A DNA stretch of 34,703 nt from Planctomycetota bacterium (lineage in GTDB: Bacteria; Planctomycetota; Phycisphaerae; UBA1845; CAIVHJ01): assembly GCA_022573485.1 (NCBI GenBank), contig JACZTW010000003.1:1-34703 (forward strand), read 5' to 3'. Shown piece by piece: positions 1 to 8,900 of this stretch. The notes under the pieces were generated by a model that ran no database searches, was not told the origin of the DNA, and saw only the letters and a list, made by a program, of their open reading frames with translations. Within the stretch, counting starts at the first letter, position 1. Each line of letters starts with the position of its first letter. The position numbers were made by a program, and so were the translations under genes.

Positions 1-57
1 GCGGATTGCGATAAAGTAGATCCCGCTGAAGGTCGCTCGCCGGCCTTCCCACTCGCA

Positions 58-99
58 GCCGGAGTGGCGGAATTGGCAGACGCGCGGGATTCAAAATCC
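58..99 (+). pseudogene. 5'-half copy of tRNA-Leu(CAA), truncated in the 3' side of the anticodon stem
   Basis: GCCGGAGTGGCGGAATTGGCAGACGCGCGGGATTCAAAATCC is identical to the first 42 nt of the intact tRNA at 2088-2171, then diverges; no T-arm or 3' acceptor strand follows. Confidence 0.9.
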
Positions 100-415
100 A
101 AGAAAATCATTGAGACACAAGGAGTTATGATCGTTTCTACTCCGTATCTTCCCTTATCTTCCGCAGCTTTTTGATAGTCGGAGTTTACGGAATCTAGGCA
201 TCAAAGAGCACCATATCGAAGTGGTCGCCATTGCGCCGACGAGATGAAATGCTTTGGTGGTCGCGCTTTGACATTCCTCCCCTCGCTCCTCTATTCTTGG
301 ACTATTACCTGTTCACCTTCTGTATGCTGCGACCGACACCACTTGCGAAGTAACCCCGCGTCCGACCTGGGGCGTTGACCAATGGTTTTTCATGTGATAA
401 TGTGAGTGCCGAACG

Positions 416-1909
416 ATGTCAAGGATCTTGCTCATTCTCGCAGCTGTCTGGCTTTCGGGAGATCCGGAACGTGCTTCTGGCGACCTCAGTGCAGAACAGC
501 TTGCTGAACATGTGGAAGTCATTAGCGGCGGATTCACCGGCGGTGATCGGGCCTACGTTCGTGTTGGTGATCATGTGTTCTTCGACGAGAGGCGCCGTGG
601 GCCACAACTGGCCGGCTTGTATGTTGTGGCAATCCACGGAAACAAGATCCTGCAGCAATTCCACTACAACACGTACGCGGTGCCTGGCGCCAGCGAAGGA
701 CTGGCCCGGGACATCGATTCGTTTCCTGATGGCACGCTGGTGATCGTTGCCGCCAAGGACGAAGCAACTCGCTTATTCGATCGCCGCGGACAGGAGGCCC
801 TGAAGCAGATCGGTGCCCAAACCGGCTTACTCGGTCAGCCCCCGCGCGGATCGTATTTGTGTATCGGCGTGAAAGGGATGGCTCCCGGCGAAGCCCGCGA
901 GCAATACGGAGACAAGAGGCAACAGTTTCGAGGGGCAAGAGCCGCCCATGCCGCCAACCTGGCTCCGTTGGAGGAACCTGCCCCACCGAAGATCTCAAGC
1001 ACATCAGGCGCTCACGTCCTGCATGTTGGCATTGACGTGTTTTATTACATTCCCCAAAACTTCGACCCGATGACCGCGGAGTACCTTGTTTGCATTCACG
1101 GGGCCGGCGATTGGCATCACATCGGTGCCGAAGCCAACATCAAGCGCTTCCAGTCCACCGCAGACAACAACAACCTGGTCCTCATCGCCCCGGCTTTCGA
1201 TTGCCTGCTCAATTGGCCGTTCAACCGCAAAAAGGACTACAGGAATCACAAATTCACTGATCCGAAAATCATCAAGGATTGGCACTATCACGATTTCATT
1301 GCTTTGCTGAATCGCCATACTGACAAGAGAAGCGATCTGAAGGTCCTTGAGGTGTTCCGACTGTTCAATGATCAGTTGATGAAACGTGATCAGTTCCATC
1401 TATATGGACACTCGGGGGGCGCCCAGTTCGTCAATCGTTTTGTCACCTTCCATCCTGAGCTGGTGGGCAAAGTGGCTTTATCCGCGGCAGGCAGCTTCAC
1501 TTTCCCGCAAAGATCCAAGGACTACCCATGGGGCCTGCGAACCAGAAACCTCAAGAAGTTCTTCGGTGAACAGATTGATACGAGTGGCATTCGATTGTCA
1601 TCGAGCGAGCTAGATGAAAAACTCGGGAGATTGCTTGATAGGCAGCTCTTCATCATCGTTGGAGAAGAGGACCCAACGGTGGTCAATACGGATTGCCCCT
1701 GGCAAGGATCCAACACGCTCGAACGTTCGCGTAACTACGTCGAGGCCATGCGGGACGAACACCAACGCCAGGTGCGGCGAGGAATGCGTCCACTGGACGA
1801 TCCGTTTCGGTTCGAACTGCATGCGCTTCCCGGCGTCGGGCATGATTCCGCTACCGGTGCATCCAAAGCCATCGAGTTGCTGTTTCCGTCGGAAGAAAAG
1901 AAACCGTGA
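416..1909 (+). CDS. Secreted ILEI/FAM3-like domain fused to an alpha/beta-hydrolase
   Basis: 497 aa; short hydrophobic N-terminus (MSRILLILAAVWLSG). N-terminal part has ILEI-like features (LYVVAIHG..ILQQFHYNTY..FPDGTLVIVAAKDEATR..GQEALKQIGA..PPRGSYLCIGVKG). C-terminal part has hydrolase features: CIHGAGDWHH, nucleophile elbow YGHSGG, GEEDPTVV, GVGHD. Confidence 0.8.
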   Translation: MSRILLILAAVWLSGDPERASGDLSAEQLAEHVEVISGGFTGGDRAYVRVGDHVFFDERRRGPQLAGLYVVAIHGNKILQQFHYNTYAVPGASEGLARDIDSFPDGTLVIVAAKDEATRLFDRRGQEALKQIGAQTGLLGQPPRGSYLCIGVKGMAPGEAREQYGDKRQQFRGARAAHAANLAPLEEPAPPKISSTSGAHVLHVGIDVFYYIPQNFDPMTAEYLVCIHGAGDWHHIGAEANIKRFQSTADNNNLVLIAPAFDCLLNWPFNRKKDYRNHKFTDPKIIKDWHYHDFIALLNRHTDKRSDLKVLEVFRLFNDQLMKRDQFHLYGHSGGAQFVNRFVTFHPELVGKVALSAAGSFTFPQRSKDYPWGLRTRNLKKFFGEQIDTSGIRLSSSELDEKLGRLLDRQLFIIVGEEDPTVVNTDCPWQGSNTLERSRNYVEAMRDEHQRQVRRGMRPLDDPFRFELHALPGVGHDSATGASKAIELLFPSEEKKP

Positions 1910-2030
1910 AACTCGGCGCTGCGGAAGACAATGCTGGTCATGCGGTCCGCAAGTCGTCGATTCCGACGTCTCGAGTAAGCCCTTGAGTCTGAAGAACTCC
2001 GATGGTACGTTACTGAAGCTTGGAAGATTT

Positions 2031-2068
2031 GATAGGAAGATCAGGTGGTGCCTATTGATCTTCCTGTC
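2031..2068 (+). terminator. Stem-loop between the hydrolase gene and tRNA-Leu (possible terminator or processing signal)
   Basis: GATAGGAAGATCA - 12-nt loop - TGATCTTCCTGTC: 13-bp stem with one G-U pair; no strong U tract follows. Confidence 0.45.
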
Positions 2069-2087
2069 AGTCTTTGCCACCGAATAC

Positions 2088-2171
2088 GCCGGAGTGGCGG
2101 AATTGGCAGACGCGCGGGATTCAAAATCCCGTTCTCGCAAGAGAGTGTGGGTTCAAGTCCCTCCTCCGGCA
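2088..2171 (+). tRNA. tRNA-Leu (anticodon CAA)
   Basis: Acceptor GCCGGAG/CTCCGGC plus discriminator A; anticodon stem-loop CGGGA-TTCAAAA-TCCCG (CAA); long variable arm; T-arm GTTCAAGTC. CCA is not encoded. Confidence 0.97.
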
Positions 2172-2235
2172 ATGACTTACGTTCAGGGCGTGCCTCGCAA
2201 ACGGCCATTTTCGCAAGAATTTCGCAAATCACAGG

Positions 2236-2364
2236 TCACGCCAGCCTTTGTACCGCGTCCCGCTTCGTGCCGTCGTCGATGTGCTGGTAGTACACCGCCG
2301 TCGTCCGCCCGCATTCGTGTGCGGCCAATCTCTGGACGACCAATTGATTTACACCCATGCGGGC
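2236..2364 (-). pseudogene. C-terminal remnant of a tyrosine recombinase/integrase
   Basis: In-frame minus-strand peptide ARMGVNQLVVQRLAAHECGRTTAVYYQHIDDGTKRDAVQRLA* matches the C-terminal end of phage-type integrases (AH...TTAVYY). Upstream part is missing where the IS630 left end begins (~2365). Confidence 0.8.
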
Positions 2365-2455
2365 TAGTGGTCCATTCCGCATGAAGTTGCGGGTATTGGG
2401 GTGAAAGCGTCGATCTTCATGACCGGGATTTGTTCCGAGATCATGGAGGATCGAC

Positions 2456-2902
2456 ATGAAAAGGTACCTGGTTCGGCTGGAGGCCGAGGAACGTGGGCGA
2501 CTGGAGCAACTCGTGCGGGTCGGTAAAGCCGCAGCCTACCGGATTCGTCACGCAAACATTCTGCTGGCGGTGGATGAATCGGAGGCCGGGCCGAAGCTGA
2601 AGGACGCCCAGGCCGCCGAGGCGTTTGGCGTGGCGGTGCGGTCTATCGAGTCGTTGCGGAAACGGGTCGTGGAAGAGGGGCTTGACGCGGCACTGGAGCG
2701 CAAGAAGCAGGTTCGTCCCAGCGTCGAACAAATGTTCGACGGCGAGAAGGAGGCCCAGCTGATCGCGATTGCCTGTGGCGCCAAGCCCGCAGGGCGTGTG
2801 CGCTGGACGTTGGAACTGCTGGCCGAGAAGGTCGTGGCGCTGAAGATCGTGGATCACTGTTCGCCGCAGACGATCATGCGGACGCTTAAAAAAACGAGAT
2901 AA
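2456..2902 (+). CDS. IS630-family transposase, N-terminal (HTH) part
   Basis: 148-aa ORF MKRYLVRLEAEERGRLEQLVRVGKAAAYRIRHANILLAVDES..; continues in the -1 frame after the A7 run at 2888-2894. Confidence 0.85.
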   Translation: MKRYLVRLEAEERGRLEQLVRVGKAAAYRIRHANILLAVDESEAGPKLKDAQAAEAFGVAVRSIESLRKRVVEEGLDAALERKKQVRPSVEQMFDGEKEAQLIAIACGAKPAGRVRWTLELLAEKVVALKIVDHCSPQTIMRTLKKTR

Positions 2903-3594
2903 AGCCGTGGCAGCATAAGATGTGGTGCATTCCGCCGAAGTGCAACGCCGAGTTTGTCTGCGCCATGGAGAACGTGCTGGCCGTTTACACGCGGCCGTAC
3001 GACGCCAATCATCCGGTGGTGTGCTTCGACGAAAAGAGCAAGCAACTGGTCGGGGAGGTCTGCAAGCCGATCCCGGCGGCGCCGGGACGGGCCGAGTGCC
3101 ACGACTACGAATACGTCCGCAACGGCACGGCGAACCTGTTCCTGCTGGTCGAACCGTTGCGTGGCTGGCGACAGGTGGACGTGACGACGCGGCGGACCAA
3201 GCTCGACTTCGCGAAACAGATGAAGGAACTCGTCGATGTCCACTACCCCGATGCCGCGAAGATTACGCTGCTGATGGACAACCTGAACACGCATCGGTTG
3301 TCGTGCCTGTACGAGGCCTTTGCGCCGACCGAGGCGCGCCGGTTGATCGAGAAGACCGAGGTGGTGCACACGCCCAAGCACGGCAGTTGGCTGAACCTGG
3401 CTGAGTGCGAGCTCAGCGTGCTGGAGAAACAATGCCTCGGTGAACGCATCGCTGACCAGGCGACCTTGCGGAGGCGAATGCAGGTGTGGAATGACAATCG
3501 AAACAGCCGGTCCAAGAATATCGACGGGCAATTCCGAACAGCCGATGCACGGATCAAGCTAAGAAGGCGCTACCCGCAGACTGAAATGGAATGA
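2893..3594 (+). CDS. IS630-family transposase, C-terminal DDE part (-1 frame continuation)
   Basis: After a -1 shift the reading is LKKNEIKPWQHKMWCIPPK..; VVCFDEKSK, LLMDNLNTH and GSWLNLAECEL give a plausible DDE triad. ORF track lists 2920-3594. Confidence 0.85.
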   Translation, partial: NEIKPWQHKMWCIPPKCNAEFVCAMENVLAVYTRPYDANHPVVCFDEKSKQLVGEVCKPIPAAPGRAECHDYEYVRNGTANLFLLVEPLRGWRQVDVTTRRTKLDFAKQMKELVDVHYPDAAKITLLMDNLNTHRLSCLYEAFAPTEARRLIEKTEVVHTPKHGSWLNLAECELSVLEKQCLGERIADQATLRRRMQVWNDNRNSRSKNIDGQFRTADARIKLRRRYPQTEME

Positions 3595-3601
3595 ACCACT
3601 A

Positions 3602-5116
3602 GTCGTCCCTGAAAAACACGTCAAACGGCTGTGACTGTAGCGTGCCATGGGGTTTCTGGTGGAGATACTCGTGGTATCCTTTGCAAGGTAGTTACGGATG
3701 ACGAACGAAAACCTTGCAATTTCGGCCACGACATGGAGGCTCTATGAAGCCCAAACCGCAGCCCGGCGACGCGTTCGAACTGTTCCAATCCCATTTCGAT
3801 CAGTTGCTCAATCCCGACCATGAGTTGGTGCTTGTGGCCAAGAAGATAAACTGGCCTGGGCTGGAGGCGGCGTTTGCCGATTGCTACTGCCCGGACATCG
3901 GCGCACCGGCAAAGGCTGTTCGCCTGCTGGTGGGCTTGCATTATCTCAAATACGCTTTCAGCGAATCGGACGAATCGGTCGTGGCGCGCTGGGTCGAGAA
4001 TCCCTACTGGCAATACTTTTGCGGCTACACGCACATGCAGCACGACTGTCCGATCCATCCGACCAGCATGACCAAGTGGCGGAATCGGGTCGGTGCCGAG
4101 CGGCTGGAGCAACTCCTCGCCGAAACGATTGCCCTGGCTGTTCGTGAGAAACACCTGCCCCAAAACGATCTTCAGCGTGTCACGGTGGACACGACGGTGC
4201 AGGAGAAAAACATCACTTTTCCCACCGACTCGAAGCTGTTGTACAAGGCCATTGTCCAACTTGGCGACGCGGCGAAAGCGCGCGGTATTCCGCTTCGACA
4301 GTCGTACGTCCGGGTGGGCAAGCGGGCGGCGGTCAAAGCCGGTCGTTACGCTCACGCCAAGCAGTTCAAACGCATGCAGCGGCGACTCCACAAGCTGCGC
4401 ACCTATGTGGGCCGACTGATTCGCGACATTCGCCGTAAGACGACGGACCTGGATGAGGGGCTGGCCACCTTGCTGGAGGGTGCGGAGCGGATTCGTTGCC
4501 AACAACCCAAAGACGCCAAGAAGCTCTACAGTTTGCACGAGCCGGAAGTGCCGTGCATCAGCAAGGGCAAAGCCCGCCAGCGTTACGAGTTTGGTCAGAA
4601 GGTGGGGTTGGCCACCACGAATCGCAGCAACTGGATCGTAGCGGCCCACCTCCTTCCAAACAATCCGTACGACGGCCACACGCTCACGGCCACGTTGACC
4701 GCGGTCGAGCAGATCACGGGAGTGGCACTGACGGATGCGTATGTTGATAAAGGCTATCGCGGTCATGGCTACACCGGCGGCGTAACGGTTCACATTGCCG
4801 GGCAGCGTCAGAAGAACGGGACACGCGCCGAACGAAATCGGAGGCGCCGGCGCAGCGCGATCGAACCGAAGATCGGCCACCTCAAGAGCGATCATCGCAT
4901 GGACCGGTGCTTCCTGGCCAGGCTTGCCGGCGATGCGATCAACGCCGTGCTCGCCGCCGCCGGGTCCAACCTGCGAAAGCTGCTGGGATTGTTCGGTAGC
5001 CAGAGGCGGCGGTTGGTTCTTGCGCTGATTCGCTGGCTCGAACACCTGAACGGTGGCCGCCCATTCTACTGGCTCAGTTATCTCGCCGCCGCGTAGACGG
5101 CTTTTTCAGGGACGAC
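3602..5116 (+). mobile_element. IS5-family-type insertion sequence
   Basis: Perfect 15-bp inverted repeats: GTCGTCCCTGAAAAA (3602-3616) and TTTTTCAGGGACGAC (5102-5116), flanking one transposase ORF. Confidence 0.88.
3744..5096 (+). CDS. IS5-family-type transposase
   Basis: KAVRLLVGLHYLKYAFSESDESVVARWVENPYWQYFCG, VTVDTTVQEKN, YVDKGYRGHGY, AIEPKIGHLKSDHRMDRCFL. Start chosen at ATG 3744 (MKPKPQPG) after a GGAGG; ORF track starts at 3714. Confidence 0.92.
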   Translation: MKPKPQPGDAFELFQSHFDQLLNPDHELVLVAKKINWPGLEAAFADCYCPDIGAPAKAVRLLVGLHYLKYAFSESDESVVARWVENPYWQYFCGYTHMQHDCPIHPTSMTKWRNRVGAERLEQLLAETIALAVREKHLPQNDLQRVTVDTTVQEKNITFPTDSKLLYKAIVQLGDAAKARGIPLRQSYVRVGKRAAVKAGRYAHAKQFKRMQRRLHKLRTYVGRLIRDIRRKTTDLDEGLATLLEGAERIRCQQPKDAKKLYSLHEPEVPCISKGKARQRYEFGQKVGLATTNRSNWIVAAHLLPNNPYDGHTLTATLTAVEQITGVALTDAYVDKGYRGHGYTGGVTVHIAGQRQKNGTRAERNRRRRRSAIEPKIGHLKSDHRMDRCFLARLAGDAINAVLAAAGSNLRKLLGLFGSQRRRLVLALIRWLEHLNGGRPFYWLSYLAAA

Positions 5117-5124
5117 CAAGTATC

Positions 5125-5421
5125 TCAGGATACGTTTGATTCGGGAATGACGAGTTGCTCGTCGGACTCGGAGAGGTTTGACTCTGGCGGCGGCAGGCCC
5201 GCTTTCTCGGGCAACAGCTTGAGCAGCTTTTCGACCTCGCTGCACGCGAACATCATCGCATCGACCGCATCCGACCACGCCTGCGACAAAGGCGTCTCAC
5301 CCTCGAAGTCGCCGCTAAGGTACTCATCCGGCGCGGCGGTTATCAAGATACCGCCCGCGCTGCGCAGCTCATCGAAGGCGTCTGAGACCCTTCTATGTTT
5401 CATCCGTGGTCGGCCTGCCAT
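5125..5421 (-). CDS. Small hypothetical protein (MAGRPRMKHRR..)
   Basis: C-terminal 98 aa of ORF 5125-5706; acidic, coherent composition (DEYLSGDFEGETPLSQAWSDAVDAMMFACSEVEKLLKLLPEKAGL). Start at ATG 5421 is a judgement; upstream ORF sequence looks non-coding. Confidence 0.5.
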   Translation of the reverse strand: MAGRPRMKHRRVSDAFDELRSAGGILITAAPDEYLSGDFEGETPLSQAWSDAVDAMMFACSEVEKLLKLLPEKAGLPPPESNLSESDEQLVIPESNVS

Positions 5422-5668
5422 CGTCGCAACTCCATTCGCATCATCCCCATTGTAGGCCTTGCGGCACGGTCTTGCTACACCTGCGTACGCCCCGCGCATG
5501 GCAAGACGGACAGACGGGAGATTTATGCTTTCACCCCATCCCATCACGTCATCACTACGTTGTCCCGTGCATCCTGTCCGCTGCCATTCTGATCCCTCAC
5601 AGAATCGTTTGCGTCGTCGTACGAAAGACTTCTTGTCCGACGCGACCGGGAAGATGCGCCCCGAATGC

Positions 5669-5839
5669 TCAGATCGCCTGCATTCGCGTCTGCCACTCGC
5701 TGGCATCGCTTGACACTCCGGCTACTTCAATGAGCGTGACGATCGTTTCTTTGACGTGGTCGGGAAGGTCGGGCCATGCAGTTGCGATCTGATGCAAGTC
5801 GGGTTCGTTTTGCTTCAGGAACGACATGCAAGACGACAT
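5669..5839 (-). CDS. Small helical hypothetical protein or C-terminal remnant
   Basis: Minus-strand reading MSSCMSFLKQNEPDLHQIATAWPDLPDHVKETIVTLIEVAGVSSDASEWQTRMQAI*; below the track's length cutoff. Frame stays open upstream (..GLKGRCGNSLSPNQTTTCEPQELG). Confidence 0.4.
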   Translation of the reverse strand: MSSCMSFLKQNEPDLHQIATAWPDLPDHVKETIVTLIEVAGVSSDASEWQTRMQAI

Positions 5840-5971
5840 GCCGAGTTCTTGAGGTTCGCAAGTTGTTGTCTGATTGGGGGATAGCGAATTGCCGCATCGG
5901 CCTTTTAAGCCGCTGGTCGGAGGTTCGCCTGGTGGTCCGCGTTCTCGGTGTCCGAAGGGTTAAGATGTGAC

Positions 5972-8900
5972 TCAAGGAATGCCCAGCCCGGTAAGGCATT
6001 GGATGTCGGCTGCAGGGTCTGCCAACCACAGATCGGAATGGCCGTCGGCGGTGATGTCGCCGAATCTCACGGCCTGACCGGTGTCCTGTCCGCTCAGCAA
6101 GGCCATATCAAAGTCGTTGTCCGTGTCTGAGTACCGCAGGGGCGGACCGTTCGAACTGATCGGGCCGAACAAAACGTACGCATCGCCCGTGCCGTAGTTG
6201 CCGACGATCAGGTCGAGATCCCCGTCACCATCGAGATCGCCCAACGCCGTCGCGTGGCCTAGAATCCCTATGCTCACGGTTCGCGTATTGATGATCTCCA
6301 CGATGCCGTTGCGCGTGATCGGACCGCTGGTATTGATCGTCGGCGGAATGATCCGCACGGCGTTCTCGCCCGGCAATCCCACGATGACGTCGTCGAAGGT
6401 GCCGGCGCTGCTGGTGAAAGGACCGCTGACGATGTCTCCCGGCAAGCCGTCGCTGCCGAGCATGTCCGTCGATCCCGCGTATGTGTACTGGATCGCGGGC
6501 TGGGCGCTCAGGCTCCCTTCCGCACCGGGGAATAAGAACAGCCCTCCCGTGGTCGTGCCTGCCCCAGCAGTCGCCACCCAGAGATCCATCGGCCCGCCGT
6601 CGAAGTTGCCCACGCCCAGCGAGGCGCCGAAAAATTCGTCGCTGCCGGCCGTGCCGTTGAGCGCCACTCCGTTACTCCCGGCGACAGCGACCGTGAGCGG
6701 CCCCGACGGCGGCAAGTTGTTGGCCGGGAGCGTGCTGGGCCGGCCGTAGATCACGTAGACAGCGCCCTCATCGTTGCTGACACCGTCTTCGTCCTCGCCG
6801 GGGGCGCTGACCGCCAAATCGTCAATGCCGTCTGCCGTAAAATCCGCGACAGCCACGTCGGCGTGCAGGCCTTCGCCGGTGGTCGCATTCTGTGTGCCGC
6901 GAGTCGTGTAGGTGCGCAGCGAGGCGCCGTCGGCCGGATCGGGACCGCCCGACAGCAGCAGCACGTAAACGTGGGACACCGTGTTGGCCGAGGCAGTATT
7001 GCTCACCACCGCGATGTCCCGATGGCCGTCGCCGTTGAAATCACCGGAGCCGATGGCGACGATTCTCTCGTCAGGACCGTTGGCAGGCAGGATGATCGCG
7101 GTGCCGATCCCCGGCGTGAAGCTATTCACCGGGGAGCTCCAATCGCCGTTGACAGCCTCGGGACCGCCATTCGCATCTGCACCGGCGGTCAGCAAGTGCG
7201 GGGCGCCGAACATGATGTGGATTACCGGGGACAGGCCCGGTGTGTTGGCAGCTCCGATCGTGCAAACGTCGCCATAGCCGTCGCCGTCAAAGTCTTCCCC
7301 CACGATCGTCTTCCTCTGGGCCACGCCCGGGCCCGTACGCCGGAAAGTATCGCCGTTACCCACGCCCACGCCGGGATGCACGACCTTGTTGGCTTCGAAC
7401 GGCTGAACTCCCGTTCCCGCCGTAAGAGCCCTCGGCTCTCCCACCTCCAAGTCCAGATTGATGAACGGCGGCTCAGCCGCCTCCACGCCGGCCTCACCAT
7501 TCACCTGCGGGTTGAGTGGGGCATCCGGCGCGTTGCCGATGTACAGCACTACCGCGCCCGACACCGGATTCGTGGGATCGGTGAGCGCCCTATTGCCGGT
7601 CACCGTGCTGCCAATGGCTTGATTCGTACCCAGCAACACCGTTGCCGCACCGACGCCCAGTTCAGTCGTGTCGATGGTGATGGTGGTGTCGATATCCTCG
7701 CCGGGCGACACTTGGACTTGCCCGAGCAAAACCACGTTGTCTGAGGGCGGCAGTCCGCTGGGCCGTGAGTAGACATTGATGAGCGTCATCAAGGTCGTGG
7801 TGTATCGGATCGGCAAAGTAAGACTGGCTCCGGGCTCAATGTAGTAGCGGGTTCGAGCGCCCGGTTGGAGTAAGACTTCCGGAGGCTCAAGCAGACCCCA
7901 GCACCCCAGCATCAGGGCCAAGTCGAACGCACCCACCGCGCCGTCTTCGTCGAAATCCGCGGGATGGCCGGGGTTCGGACCCCACGCACCGAGCAACTCT
8001 GCCAAATCCGGAGCATTGATCACGCCGTCTTGAGTCAGGTCTACCGGCAGGCAGGGATTCTCGCATTCATCCGGGACGCCGCTGCCGTCTTCGTCCGGAC
8101 TCGTGCCGTCGGCGATGTCGCACTCGTCGGGCACTTCGTTTTCGTTGCAGTCCGGGCTTCCGCCGTCGGCAATATCGCAGGAATCGTCGTTATCGTTGCC
8201 GTTGCAGTCGGTAATCACGCCCGGCTGGCACGTGCCATCGACTGGCGCGCAGAATTCGACGCCGTTGCACGCATCGCCGTCGCTGCACACGATGCCCTCA
8301 TTGACGCATCCCACGCTCGGATCGCAGGTGTCGTCCGTACAAGCGTTGAGGTCATCACAGTCCAGCGGCGTACCCGCCTGACAGGTTCCGCCAACGCACA
8401 ACTCGTCACCGTTGCACACATCGCCGTCGTCGCAGGAATTGGCATCGTTGGGCGTATTCACGCAGCCGTCCAGCGAATCGCAAATGTCGTCCGTGCAGGG
8501 ATTGAGGTCGTCGCAATCCAGTAGCGCACCTGCCTGGCAGATTCCGCCAACGCAGGTCTCGGCACCGTTGCAGACATCTCCGTCGTCGCAGGAGTTGAGA
8601 TCGTTGGGCGTATTGACACAGCCGCCCAGCGGATCACAGGCGTCATCCGTACAGGGATTAGCGTCGTCGCAATCCAGCGGCGTGCCCGCCTGACAGATCC
8701 CGCTAACACAGGCCTCGTCACCGTTGCAGACATTGCCGTCGTCGCAGGAGTTGGTATCGTTGGGCGTGTGGACGCAGCCGGCTACCGCATCGCAGGCGTC
8801 ATCCGTACAGGAATTAGCGTCGTCACAATCGGGCGGCGTACCCCCCTGACAGATCCCGCCCAGGCAGGTCTCGTCACCGTTGCAGACATCGCCGTCATCG

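Larger units (their letters stand above)
2367..3599 (+). mobile_element. IS630-family insertion sequence
   Basis: Terminal inverted repeats GTGGTCCATTCC (2367-2378) and GGAATGAACCAC (3588-3599), one mismatch in 12; flanked by TA at 2365-2366 and 3600-3601, the IS630-type target duplication. Confidence 0.88.

Noticed and set aside
145-162. TATCTTCC direct repeat (145-152 and 155-162) as integrase arm-type sites
   Set aside because: Only two 8-bp copies with 10-bp spacing; too short to support a claim without the integrase's known sites.
1614-2384. 256-aa plus-strand ORF across tRNA-Leu
   Set aside because: Runs through the hydrolase 3' end, the tRNA and the integrase stub in another frame; contains the typical tRNA-translation artefact GVAELADARDSKSRS.
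6863-7744. 293-aa plus-strand ORF
   Set aside because: Antisense to the FG-GAP-like end of the giant protein; shadow ORF.
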